64,000 bases of DNA. It comes from Phytophthora colocasiae (taxonomy: Eukaryota > Oomycota > Peronosporomycetes > Peronosporales > Peronosporaceae). The stretch's first letter is position 1. Each line of letters opens with the position of its first letter. The notes below the pieces were generated by a model. That model ran no database searches. It was not told the origin of the DNA and saw only the letters and a program-made list of their open reading frames with translations. Positions 9,899 to 20,239 of this stretch are shown here, in pieces. The translations under genes were made by a program, and so were the position numbers. The stretch is taken from assembly GCA_018806915.1 (NCBI GenBank), contig JAGKQI010000102.1, positions 1,116,001-1,180,000 of the forward strand, read 5' to 3'.

Positions 9899-10369
9899 GA
9901 GAGCGTGGTGAGTCTTGCCCTATGGAAAAGTGAAGTGGAGTCAAGACGTGAGAGGGAGTGATGAAAGGAACGGTTGTTCTCGGTGGAGAACTTTGGATTT
10001 GATTTACATTTACAACGCGCACGGTTGGGGACCGTGCTTATATTTTTGGGAAATACGTGTTACGGAACGGTATCGATGGAACGCTTAGTGGAAACGGAGC
10101 ATCGAGAAGGCCTTGGACAGCGTGCAACGGAACGCTTCGAAACGCTACCAGGCCAAAGAAGAAAGCCTATTGCGCGTGAAGAAACCAATTGTTCGTGCTC
10201 GAGTGAAGGTGCAAGTGAGAGAAGAAGTTGATGCTCCCTCCTCATCAGACGAGGAACCTGACGGATACTCCTTGAACTCGAATCTTGGAATGGCGGACGC
10301 TTAAGAGGGATGGCCGACGAGGTCCAACGCGGCGTCCACCGAGGACGGTGGACTTCTAGTCGGGGGGAA
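9899..10369 (+). other. 3' untranslated interior and polypurine tract of the Gypsy-like element
   Basis: A short frame (10113-10304) is basic then acidic, with no known domain. GAACG/CGTTC motifs stop at about 10135. The purine-rich CGGGGGGAA at 10361-10369 directly precedes the 3' LTR and is the likely plus-strand primer. Confidence 0.55.
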
Positions 10370-10857
10370 TGTCCCGTATCCGGGATTGAGAGGGTGATTC
10401 CAGAGCCGTTGGACCTCGGTCGTGTGCCGGAAGGACCCAAGCGGCCTCGGCGTCTGGGTGACTCCGTCCGGGTACCGTTCCAGTGGTACGCTACCTTTGG
10501 TGGGACGCCTTCCTGCAATGATGGCGCTAGGTGGCGACGTGGAGGTCCAAGTGCTGGAGATAAGTGAGACCGAGTCCCGGGTGGAGTGGGAACTGCAAGG
10601 ACGGGTGGCATGCCATGGAGGCTCGGTGAGTGAGAGAGGCGGGGTGTCGTCTCTAGGAGCGTGGTACGATACTTCGCTCTTCATTTCATTTAGTTTTAGT
10701 TACGAATTTCCCTAGTCAAGTGAACAAGAACAAGAATCAACGTATATTGCATTTATTCAAGGACTTACTCTTCTCTACTCTACTTCTAGACCCCACTCAG
10801 GACCGTACTCGCATTAACAGCCACAGGTACCGACCCCGACAAGGGAGGTGCGTGACA
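10370..10857 (+). repeat. 3' LTR of the Gypsy-like element (488 bp)
   Basis: Same sequence as 5126-5613, TGTCCCG to GTGACA, followed by the CAGT target duplication at 10858-10861. Confidence 0.92.
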
Positions 10858-11331
10858 CAGTGCTGGTTGCAGTGCACGAACTGGTTTCATACTCTTATCT
10901 GCACCAGTCGAAACCGATATGGTGATTTGAAGAAGCGGCTCTAAGAATGACTAGGTAGTCTGCTTTACGCTGCAACAGTAATGAAGTAGATCCGGTTTCG
11001 GGGCAACATGAGTGCTTTTAAGTGACATCCTCGCGTCAGGACTCCGCGTACAAACCCGGGAGTACACCGTAAAGTTGATCTTACCCGTGAACGCGATCCT
11101 ATTTGACTGGTTGAAAGCAAGTTTGTTGGATACGTGTGCTACAATATCCAACGGCAGCATGTTTGCTCGAAGTCGTTCAACTTGAAGTGGTCTCAACTGG
11201 TCAAAGTCGGTTACGATGTCGTGTCACGCTGCGATTTTCATGGAAAAATAGACGAGGCGTTTCTAATTGCAGGCCGAGTCTCTGCTTCTTAAGCAATTAC
11301 TACAAATATTATACAGTTGAAACACACGTAA

Positions 11332-11365
11332 TATCACTACGTTCTACACGTAGAACGTAGTGATA
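11332..11365. repeat. Perfect 34-bp palindrome (16-bp arms, AC spacer)
   Basis: The left arm TATCACTACGTTCTAC is followed by AC and its exact complement GTAGAACGTAGTGATA. It is about 860 bp upstream of PPDK copy 2. It could be a footprint of a small inverted-repeat element, a protein site or a cruciform-prone sequence. No flanking duplication was obvious. Confidence 0.8.
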
Positions 11366-11492
11366 CTCATCTCGCACTGTTCTGTTGCTGCTTAAATAGC
11401 ATAAAGCAAACAGCATGTAGACGAATTTCTGTACAGTGTTGCTCATGTTCTATGTTTAAAGCGACCGCCGAATTGACGTGCAGTTGTAAGCT

Positions 11493-11520
11493 TAAGTCAA
11501 CAACAATATCTGTTGACTTA
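11493..11520. promoter_or_regulatory. Palindrome TAAGTCAAC-N10-GTTGACTTA upstream of PPDK copy 2
   Basis: Nine-bp arms are followed by GACTAAA, about 705 bp before the start. It parallels 3555-3580 of copy 1 with a compensated change: the G-to-A change in one arm is matched by C-to-T in the other, so the pairing is kept. Confidence 0.45.
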
Positions 11521-12224
11521 GACTAAAACATCTTTGCTACAACACACGCTGTAAGCAAACTCCACGTTGCTTTGCTCCTTATTAATTTCCTTGAATTATA
11601 ATAAAGCACTCCACTGCACGGACAAATAGCAATCTATAACTTGTCATACAGGAAATATTGTTATCGCCGCTTTGACTGAGTCTGCCTCGCCTCGACAAAT
11701 CACCTCGGAAATTGCTGCTGCTTGGTCAGAAAGTTGCTTCGGTATGTCTTTATATTTCGAAAAAGCAGGAGCTAGACACGCGCTTCAAAGCATTCATTGC
11801 GACAAGAACACGATAACTCCCACTCGGCTGCGTGCTTCTGTTTTGTTGGTGCTCGAATCAACCACATCGCTGACGTCGGTACCATCGCCCTCGTCAATGC
11901 TCCAATGCTGCTGTGAGCATCATTTTCAGTGTCTACCACCGGCATCATTTCTATCGAGTGTCTATAGAAACTCATTAGAAGCTTTCTAAATGGTAAAAAG
12001 ACAAGTCGTTCTCAGATGCCACGTCTATTGCACTTCAACGTGGGTATCTTCAATGCAAAGACAAGCCTAAGTCGACAGATCTTCGACGGACGCAAAGTGA
12101 CCACATTTCTCTGCCTTACCGAAGGCAACCAACGCTGGTTGCCTGCTCATTCCTCAACTAACTCGATCAAGAGCAACCAAGCAACCAACCAACCCCAATC
12201 AACCCCCCACACCAACCGCAAAGC

Positions 12225-13842
12225 ATGAGTCAAGTGCTGCAGCACCCGCGCGTCTTCACCTTCGTGAAGGGCGAGAGCAAGGGCGACGGCAGCATGAAGC
12301 CACTACTGGGCGGCAAGGGCGCCAACCTGTGCCAAATGGCGCGCAACGACGTGAACGTGCCCCCCGGACTGACCATCACGACGGAGGTGTGCCAAGAATT
12401 CTACGCGGTGGGCGGACGCCTACCCGACGGCCTGATGGACGAGGTGCGCGAGGGCGTGCACCTAATGGAGAAGACGCTGGGCGTGACGTTCGCCGATGCG
12501 ACGAACCCGCTACTGGTGTCTGTACGCTCGGGCGCGGCCATCTCGATGCCCGGCATGATGGACACGGTGCTAAACCTGGGTCTGAATGATGAGATCGTCA
12601 AGGGCGTGGCCGAGCGCGGCGGCGACCGCTTCGCGTACGACTGCTACCGTCGTCTGCTGCAGATGTTCGGCGACGTGGTGCTGGAGATCCCGCACGACGA
12701 CTTCGAGGCGGAGCTATCGGCCATGAAGCAGGCGCGCAACGTGACGTTCGACGTGGAGCTGACGGCCAGCGACCTGCAGGAGTTGGTGCAGAAATACAAG
12801 GAAGTATACGAGCAGCACGGCAAGTCATTCCCGTCGGACCCATGGGAGCAGATGCGCATGGGCATCGAGGCCGTGTTCCGCTCGTGGAACATCCCGCGCG
12901 CCGTCAAGTACCGTGAAATCAACAAGATTACCGGCCTCAAGGGGACGGCCGTGAACGTGCAGGCTATGGTGTACGGCAACATCAACGACCAGTCGTGCAC
13001 AGGCGTGTTGTTCACGCGTAACCCGGCCAACGGTGAGAACAAGCTGTACGGTGAGTTCCTGCTGAACGCCCAGGGCGAGGATGTCGTGGCAGGCATCCGT
13101 ACGCCGCAGCCCATCTCGGAGCTGGCGGAGAAGATGCCCGTCGTGTACAAGCAGCTCGACGAAACGGTGCACACGCTGGAGACGCACTTCAAAGACGTGC
13201 AGGACACGGAATTCACGGTGCAGGACGGTGTGCTGTTCATGCTGCAGACGCGTAACGGCAAACGCACGGGTTCTGCAGCTCTGAAGATCGCCGTGGACAT
13301 GTGGCGCGAGAAGCTGATCACGGAGGAGGAGGCCGTGATGCTGGTGGAACCGCGGCACCTGGACCAACTTCTGCACCCGAGCTTCGCCAACGAGAAGGCA
13401 TACCAGTCGGACGTGCTGTGCAGCGGTCTGCCTGCATCTCCGGGAGCGGCTGTGGGCAAGATCGTGTTCACGGCAGCGGATGCCGAGGCGTGGTTCGCGC
13501 GTGGCGAGAACGTGATGCTGGTACGTGAAGAGACGTCGCCCGAGGACGTCGGCGGCATGCACGCTGCCGAGGGCATCCTGACGTCTCGTGGCGGCATGAC
13601 ATCGCACGCCGCCGTGGTGGCCCGCGGCTGGGGTAAGCCGTGCGTGTGCGGCTGCAGCGCGCTGACCATCGACGCGAAGACCAAGACGATGAGTGTGACC
13701 ACGGCCGACGGCGTCGAGATGGTCATGCACGAGGGTGACTACATCAGTGTGAACGGCACGACGGGCGAGGTGATCAAGGGCGAGCTGGCTCTTCAGAAGG
13801 CCTCGATGAGCGGCGATCTGGCGCAGTTCATGCAGTGGGTGG
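12225..13842 (+). pseudogene. Pyruvate, phosphate dikinase, copy 2, N-terminal part (split by Copia element 2)
   Basis: The frame runs 539 codons from MSQVLQ into the first base of codon 540, where the LTR begins at 13843. Beyond that it reads six residues of LTR to a stop. It contains the nucleotide-binding domain, the central domain and the phospho-histidine domain with GGMTSHAAVVARGWGKPCV (around residues 456-474), whose His accepts the phosphoryl group. The PEP/pyruvate barrel is in the separate part at 18604-19688. The two parts plus one copy of the target site would be 901 codons, the normal family length (~870-950), so the gene was intact before insertion. Single-exon coding sequence. 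Confidence 0.95.
13838..13842. repeat. Target site duplication GGTGG, left copy
   Basis: GGTGG precedes the 5' LTR and recurs at 18599-18603 after the 3' LTR. Five bp is the usual Copia target duplication. Confidence 0.92.
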
Positions 13843-13971
13843 TGTTGGAAGTTACGTCGTAAGCGGTAGTGGATAAGGTACCTCGCGTGGGTTAATTCTG
13901 CGCAGCGAGACTGTACGGCACTGATAGTAAATCACTTTTCCTTTTCCCTTCTAAAGCGTACACATTCAATA
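13843..13971 (+). repeat. 5' LTR of Copia element 2 (129 bp)
   Basis: TGTTGGAAG...TTCAATA, identical by eye to 18470-18598. Unusually short for an LTR. Confidence 0.95.
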
Positions 13972-13980
13972 GGTTATGAG
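13972..13980 (+). other. Primer-binding site, half-tRNA-iMet type
   Basis: GGTTATGAG directly abuts the 5' LTR. It is the same core as the longer primer site of Copia element 1 (GGTTATGAGCCC) and complements the tRNA-iMet anticodon region. Only nine bases match before the sequence diverges. Confidence 0.6.
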
Positions 13981-16900
13981 TTCCAAGGACGCTGGCGAAG
14001 TCTCGCCACGACAGACACCTCCGCTACCTGCGAAAGAGGTTGCGCCAGGTACTGGTGGCGGTGATCCTGCTGCCCACGAAAGGGGTAGCTCGCCTGATGA
14101 AGGAAAAGCCGCTCCCGGAATGGAGGATATGATGGTGCTGCTGAGGCAGCTGACCACCAAGGTGAACATGCTGGAGAAGGCGGTCACGCCTCGGGGAGCG
14201 CCGGTGTCTCCTGACCAACCGCTGAGGCGAAGCGTCTTCCGTCAAGCGATTGAGGAGGGCGGGAGCCTCGATGCGGCAAATGCACGTTGACGAGCTTGAG
14301 GTGGACATGTGGGCCTGGGGGTCCAGACTCCTGGAGGATGGGCGCGTGCTGGCTATCTTGGACCACGAAGTGGACCGCGGGGTTCCACAGCACCAAGCGT
14401 ACCGCCCGCCCCGGTCCAAGCACAACGCGCAGCAGCAGCCACAGCAACAACATGCTGAGCCTGTCATGGCAGCTGAACCACGCGTCCCCTGCGAGAGGCT
14501 TGGCTAGCGCTACGCGCAATCGACGGTAACGAGGTCAACAACGGTCTAGGATCTGGCTTTGAACAGTGGGCCTTACTGTTCATTGAGCAGGTGGAGCTGG
14601 CCGAGATCGCCTACCGCTATCGCTGGACGGAACGGGCGAAGGTCAATAAGTTCGCAGGAGCATCTGCGAGGCAAAGCTGAAAAGTACTTCCATCAACATG
14701 TGCAGCGGTGGTGGGCTACCCAGCCAAATCTTTGTCTGTGATGGAACAAATGAATGCGGCGTTCCGTGTGAACATCTCCAATCAGCAGGCGATGAGGATG
14801 TTTTCAGCCCGGAAGGAGAGCTCGCGTACATGGAATGACCACTTCCTTTACCTGAATGCGCTAATGGGGCTACCAACGCGTCGCCGAGTTTGGTGCTGGA
14901 AAACGTGGTGAAGTACGCTGACCCGGATTTGAAGATCGCTATGATGGCGAAGTACGACCCACGAGGCCAGACCCAATGCAACAGGCAAGTGAGCTTGTGG
15001 CGTGGGCTCAAGCACTGAAGGACGAGGACAAGACGTTCAAAGTGATCGGAAGGACACAGTCAGCACCGTCACAACTGGCAGGAAATGCTACAAGTGTGGC
15101 AAATGTCGGCCACATCCGGCGCGATTGTCCTGAAAAAGAGCACAAGAACGATGGTGGTGACGAGAGTAAGATCAAATGGTCTTTGAATGTTCAGGAACAT
15201 GGCCTCGGACTGACGACTGGATATTGGACAGTGGTGCAAGTCGTCATATGGTGAACGACAAGACGATGCTCAGGGACGTCACGGAATGCCACGACGCGGA
15301 GGAGAGTTTTCAGCCCGATGGCACAAAGCTTGAGGTGACGCTGAAGGGAACAGCTGTGCTTAAAGCGATGGTGGACGGCGTCCAGGCCGAGATCACACTG
15401 AGGAACGTCTACTATGCACCTAAGCTGGGGCCAGGAACCTGATGTCGTACTGCTTGTTGCTGCAAAATGGCTGCAAGGTGGCTGATCACAATGGCTGTGT
15501 GGCAGTATTGAAGGGCAACCCTACACGAGTGGTGTTCTACGCGGATATCAAGAGCAACGTACTGGTAGCAAGAGTGCAATGGTCGACAGCGCTCTGTGCA
15601 ACAGATGAAAGAAGTTGTGATGAGCGCGGTGGTGGAGGAAGACCGCCATCTCACCTCTCGAATTGTTCAGAAGGATACTTTGGTCGGCTTTCACGAGAGG
15701 TTTGGACATCTTGCATTTGATACAATCGAGCGGATCGCGAAAGACCCAGCCTCTGGGATTGAGATTACTAGCCACAAGCGGGTCAACTGTCGTGTATGTG
15801 CTGAAGGCAAGCAGACGCGTGCCCAACAGCCGACGAAAGACACTGGGGAGCATGCTCCAGTTGATCGTGTGGGGGCGGTGATTTGCAGTGACTTGAAAGG
15901 CCCTGTTACGCCCCGAGACCGACGTGGAAATCGATACTTGGTGAACTTCGTGGACCATAAGTCCAATTACTGCCGCGTGTTCTGGCGAAGACGAAGGATC
16001 AGGCCGCCAAATACTTCGAACAATTTCTGACCTGGTTCGAGAAGCAATTTGGGTGCAAGGTTCAGTCCTACGTACTGACGGAGGTGCAGAATACAACAAC
16101 GTGGACGAGTTTTGCAAGCAATCAGGAGTGGCCCGTCAGAAGAGCGAGGCAAGGAACCAAGCTGCCAACGGTAAAGCAGAGAGGATGCACCGAACGGTGA
16201 TGAAACATCGTGCTGCCATGCTGTTTGTTTCCGAGTTGCCACTGACATTTTGGGAGATTCGGCAGAATAATCGGTATATGTATTGAACCGCAGTCCCACC
16301 GTGCAAACGATGACCGAATGTCGCCGCTGGAGGTGCTCTCGACGTGCGCCAAGTTTGCAAGACATTGTGGTTTTTGGATCTGCTTGCGCTGTATTCGTTG
16401 ACACTAGCAAGAAGAATCTGCAAAAGCGTTCTCAGCGTGGAGTTGTGATCGGAAAAAGCGACGAAACAAAGGGGTATCGAGTATACTTACCGGAGAGCAA
16501 CAAGGTTGTGGTGACCCGCCATGTAAAGGACATCGAGACGTTGAAACAGGCTGACAGCGACCGCATTTCACAGCAACTAATTCTGAAGAACTTGCAGAAA
16601 TGGCCAACGGTAGAACGAGTCCTGGCGCGAGCAATGTCACGGAAGACGTGGAGAAGAATGCGCCTGAAACTGGAAATTTAAAGGAGAGACCAAGCCACGT
16701 CGGTCACAGCGCGTGAGGAAGAAATCTGTTCGACGCCGTGAAGCTGATGGAGATGACGACGGAGGGTCGGAAGAGCACTGGTCTCAAGTGCTGTACATGT
16801 GGAAGATACTCATGCGGGATGATAAGGAGCCAGCAAATTTTGCTGCTGCCAGACGTTGCGCGGAAAGTGAGAAATGGCGGGCCGCGGAGCGGGAAGAAAT

Positions 16901-18440
16901 TGCTTCTCTGGAAGCGAACGACACTTGAAAGTTGTGAAGGTGTCTCCGGGCACCGCCTCGACTACACTCGAAATGGGTATATAAGAAGAAACGGGATGGC
17001 AATGGTAAATCCAGCGCTACAAAGCTCGACTCGTAGCATGCGGAAATGAGCAAGTGTTCGGTATTGACTACTTGTTCACATTTGCTGCGGTGATGGAACT
17101 GCCAAGTGGAAAAGCTGTGCTTGCACTTGCAAGAATCTGGCGCGTGCCAGCGAGGCACGGTGATGTGCCGAATGCGTTCGTGAAGGCATCGACGGAAGAA
17201 GGCTTAGAAATTCGCCTGTACATTCCCGACGGAATGGAGTTTACGGCAGCTGAGCTAGCAGCTTTGGGTGTCAAAGACGTTAGTGAACTCGGCTTGTTGC
17301 TCGGAAGAAGCCTTTATGGGCTTAAGCAAGCTGGAAGGCTGTGGCGTGTTACTGCACAAAACGCTTGTTCAGGTCGGATTCAGGCAATGTTTGTCCGATT
17401 CGTGCGTCTATGTGAAGACTGACGTTGGTGGAATAACTGTTGTGGGGACATACGTTGACGATTTGCTGGTCACCGCTACTTCGGCGCCGCGCGTCGACTC
17501 ATTTTGCTGATATGGCAATCCTGGAACTCAAGGACTTGGGACCAGCATCGATGTTCCTCGGGATGAGGATCAGCTACGACGATGAGCGTGGATATACGAT
17601 TGACCAAGAGCATGCCATCACGGAAACGCTGATCGCGCATGGCTTAGAAAATGCCAACAGCGTTCGACTGCCTATCGCAGCGGGCGATCCACCCTTTGAC
17701 GACGATGGAAGTTACTGCCTGGCAAGTCGGCTCCCGATGGCAAAGAACTGACGGTGAAGGACTTTCAGGCCTTGGTTGGGAGTCTCCTGTGGATCGCACG
17801 TGGCACAAGACCTGACATTTCGTTTGCTGTTCACCGCGCGAGTCGAAAGACTCACGCTCCCACTGCTCAAGACTGGAAGCTAGCGAAGGAATCGCACGGT
17901 ATTTGAGTGGAACGCGTGGTTTGAAGTTGCGCCTGACGGATGATGTGCAAGATGGCGCGAAAGAAATTGTCCGTTTGTGTTGCTGGTCTGATGCAGACTT
18001 TGCTGGAGACGTGCAAGATCGCAAATCTGTCAGCGGCGTCATAGTCCAAGTAAATGGAATGACGATAGATTGGGAGTGCAGGAAGCAAACCGCCTGTCGT
18101 GCTGTCAACTGCAGAAGCGGAGTTTGTCGCAGCATCTGTTGGCGGCCAAACAAATGTGTTGGACGCGAGCTGTTCGAGAGATTGGCTTAAAGGTAAAGCT
18201 GCCAATCGAGATGATGATGGATAACCAGGCAGCGCTGAAACAGATCACCAACGAGGCAAGCTCGGGGAGGGCCAAGCACGTGGATATCAAGGTCAAATTC
18301 TTATGCGAGATTACGCTGAGCGAGGTGTCGTTCTGCCCACGTACGTCGGAACCGCCGATATGTTAGCGGACTTGCTGACGAAGGCTCTTCCAGGAGAACG
18401 AGTACTTCAACTACGAGAGAAGATCGGGTTAACTGGTGAG
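13976..18440 (+). pseudogene. Copia element 2 gag-pol, multiply frameshifted
   Basis: Recognisable pieces lie in changing frames. The gag start is at 13976. A CCHC knuckle lies near 15085-15130 (CYKCGK then GHIRRDCP, separated by a 1-base shift). Protease DWILDSGASRHMV is near 15218-15255. The gag-pre-integrase and integrase zinc region is GFHERFGHLAF...CRVCAEGK (15690-15810). The integrase core carries CSDLKGP, TDGGAEYNN (near 16075) and NGKAERMHR. Reverse transcriptase has RSLYGLKQAGRLW and the YVDD active site at 17451-17462. RNase H carries CWSDADFAGD near 17980 and a C-terminal KHVDIKVKF. Every enzyme of a copia element is represented but no single frame spans more than ~150 codons. As read, the copy cannot make a functional polyprotein. 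Confidence 0.88.
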
Positions 18441-18456
18441 TGATAGAGCCTCACTG

Positions 18457-18469
18457 CGCAGGGAAGGAG
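18457..18469 (+). other. Polypurine tract of Copia element 2
   Basis: A purine-rich run ending GGGAAGGAG sits immediately before the 3' LTR, where the plus-strand primer is expected. Confidence 0.6.
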
Positions 18470-18598
18470 TGTTGGAAGTTACGTCGTAAGCGGTAGTGGA
18501 TAAGGTACCTCGCGTGGGTTAATTCTGCGCAGCGAGACTGTACGGCACTGATAGTAAATCACTTTTCCTTTTCCCTTCTAAAGCGTACACATTCAATA
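18470..18598 (+). repeat. 3' LTR of Copia element 2 (129 bp)
   Basis: Identical by eye to 13843-13971 and followed by the GGTGG duplication (18599-18603). Confidence 0.95.
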
Positions 18599-18603
18599 GG
18601 TGG

Positions 18604-19688
18604 ACGCACACCGACGCATGGAGGTGTTCACGAACGCGGACACCCCAGAGGACGCTCGTGAGGCCCGTGCGCACGGTGCACAGGGCATTGGCCTGACGCG
18701 GACGGAGCACATGTTCTTCAGCTCCGCACAGCGTATTGCCGCCGTGCGTCGCATGATCGGTGCGGTGGAATTGGACTCTCCTGCTCAGCAGGAGGCTCTG
18801 GATGCGCTGTGCGCGTTCCAGCAGGGCGACTTCGAAGGTATCTTCCGGGCCATGGACGGTCTTCCAGTGACCATCCGCATGCTGGATCCACCGCTGCACG
18901 AGTTCCTGCCGCACGAGGGTAGTGCTCTTGAAGAGCTGTGTGCGACGTTATCACAGGAAATGGAGGTGAGTAAGGCGACGGTGCAGGCTCGACTGGATGC
19001 CCTGAAGGAGGCGAACCCGATGATGGGTCTGCGTGGCTGCCGGCTGGGCATCGTACACCCGGGCATCACAGAGATGCAGGCGAAGGCCATCGCGGAGGCT
19101 GCCGTGACAGTGGCGGGTGAAGGCATCTCTGTGCACCCGCACATCATGATTCCGCTGGTGGGCTCGTTCGAGGAGCTAGAGCAGCAGGTGAAGCTCGTGA
19201 AGTCGGTGGTGCAAGACGTGATCGGCAAGCGCGGTAAGTCGTTCGACTACAAGGTGGGCACGATGATCGAGGTTCCGCGTGGCGCGCTGCAGGCCGGCAA
19301 GCTGGCCGAGGTGGCGGAGTTCTTCTCGTTCGGCACGAACGACCTGACGCAGATGACGTTCGGCATTTCTCGCGACGACGCGCAGGCCAAGTTCCTGTCG
19401 TATTACGTGAAGCACGGCGTGCTGGAGAAGGACCCATTCGAGACGCTGGACCAGGAGGGTGTGGGTGAGCTGGTGCGTCTGGCCGTGGAACGTGGCCGCG
19501 CGACTCGCCCCAAGATCGAGCTGGGTATCTGCGGCGAGCACGGCGGTGACCCGCAATCCATCGAGTTCTTCGAGAAGGTGGGCTTGAGGTACGTGTCGTG
19601 CTCTCCGATGCGCGTGATGATCGCTCGTCTGGCGGCTGCGCAGGCTGCCCTGAAGCTGAAGAAGAGCGCACCCGTTCCCGGCGCGTAA
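18604..19688 (+). pseudogene. Pyruvate, phosphate dikinase, copy 2, C-terminal part
   Basis: This is the continuation of PPDK beyond the Copia insertion. It encodes ~361 residues of the PEP/pyruvate-binding TIM barrel. Visible are [21 protein letters not shown], the metal-binding region [11 protein letters not shown], and [10 protein letters not shown] with the catalytic-region Cys. It ends KKSAPVPGA. Codon use (strong G/C third positions) matches the N-terminal part. An in-frame ATG at 18618 ([10 protein letters not shown]) exists, but the fragment lacks the phospho-histidine domain and cannot carry out the full reaction alone. Confidence 0.94.
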
Positions 19689-20239
19689 GCGTTTGTGCGA
19701 CGGTGACCGAGCAGCAGACCTGCTTCAATGGTACTGCTGCCGGTTGGAAAGATACAAGAGGCCGGGCTCGCGAAGCAAGCTAGCAAGTTTGAGGCACTCA
19801 TGTGCGTTTGTGCGTGTGATATGCATTTTGAGCAGCGTTGTTGTCGAATTAGTTGGGGCGATGGCTACTGCTGCGTTAGTGAATAATACGATGTTTTGAA
19901 ATTGAAATTGAAGTCATCCATGTGAGAGCTATATCAAGTGACACACACGACAAAGCCGCCCTACGCTTTGAGGTACCACGCAAACGGCTTGTCAGCAACG
20001 TAGGTGCAGATCTGCAGGAGACTATTTGTGTTGAATGCTTATCAGTTCAGGCAATCGACCGCCGTGGTGTGGAGTTTGCTTCACAGACGTCGACGATCGA
20101 TCAATCTCGGGTGAACTCAAGTGCATTCTTCTTAAGACCAACAATATTTTCAAATATCTAAAAAATGGCTGATCGTACGCACATCAGGGGGGGAGAACTA
20201 TTCGTGTTGAATGTTTATCAGTTGCCAACGGAGTTAGCA
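19689..20239. other. Gene-free interval after PPDK copy 2
   Basis: 3' flank of PPDK. No gene, repeat or RNA was recognised. Confidence 0.5.

Larger units (their letters stand above)
5122..10861 (+). mobile_element. Pol-less Gypsy-like LTR retrotransposon with CAGT target duplication
   Basis: The element itself spans 5126-10857 (5732 bp). It is bounded by 488-bp direct LTRs, with CAGT duplicated outside them (5122-5125 and 10858-10861). Plus-strand order: LTR, gag, zinc-knuckle frame, a ~160-bp tandem repeat, a long acidic frame, a chromodomain-like tail, a purine tract (CGGGGGGAA, 10361-10369), LTR. I found no protease, reverse transcriptase, RNase H or integrase core, so it is non-autonomous and would need enzymes from a relative. 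The LTRs differ at one base that I could see, so insertion is fairly recent. A dispersed GAACG/CGTTC motif fills the interior. Confidence 0.88.
10862..12224 (+). other. Gene-free interval and upstream region of PPDK copy 2
   Basis: No gene is recognised. It holds a perfect 34-bp palindrome (11332-11365), a TAAGTCAAC palindrome (11493-11520) and a further TAAGTCGAC half-site at 12068-12076. The last ~75 bp match the PPDK copy 1 leader (CAACTAACTCGATCAAGAG). AT-rich sequence dominates 11280-11660. Confidence 0.55.
13843..18598 (+). mobile_element. Complete Copia-type LTR retrotransposon (element 2) in PPDK copy 2
   Basis: 4756 bp with 129-bp LTRs that I read as identical, TGTTGGAAG to TTCAATA, and a 5-bp GGTGG duplication. 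It lies in the same orientation as PPDK. Internal order on the plus strand is gag, zinc knuckle, protease, integrase, reverse transcriptase, RNase H, the Ty1/copia order. The coding region is broken by many frame changes. Identical LTRs mean very recent insertion, so the coding damage probably predates it (mobilised by a relative) or reflects sequence errors. The LTRs end in TA rather than the usual CA. Confidence 0.95.
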
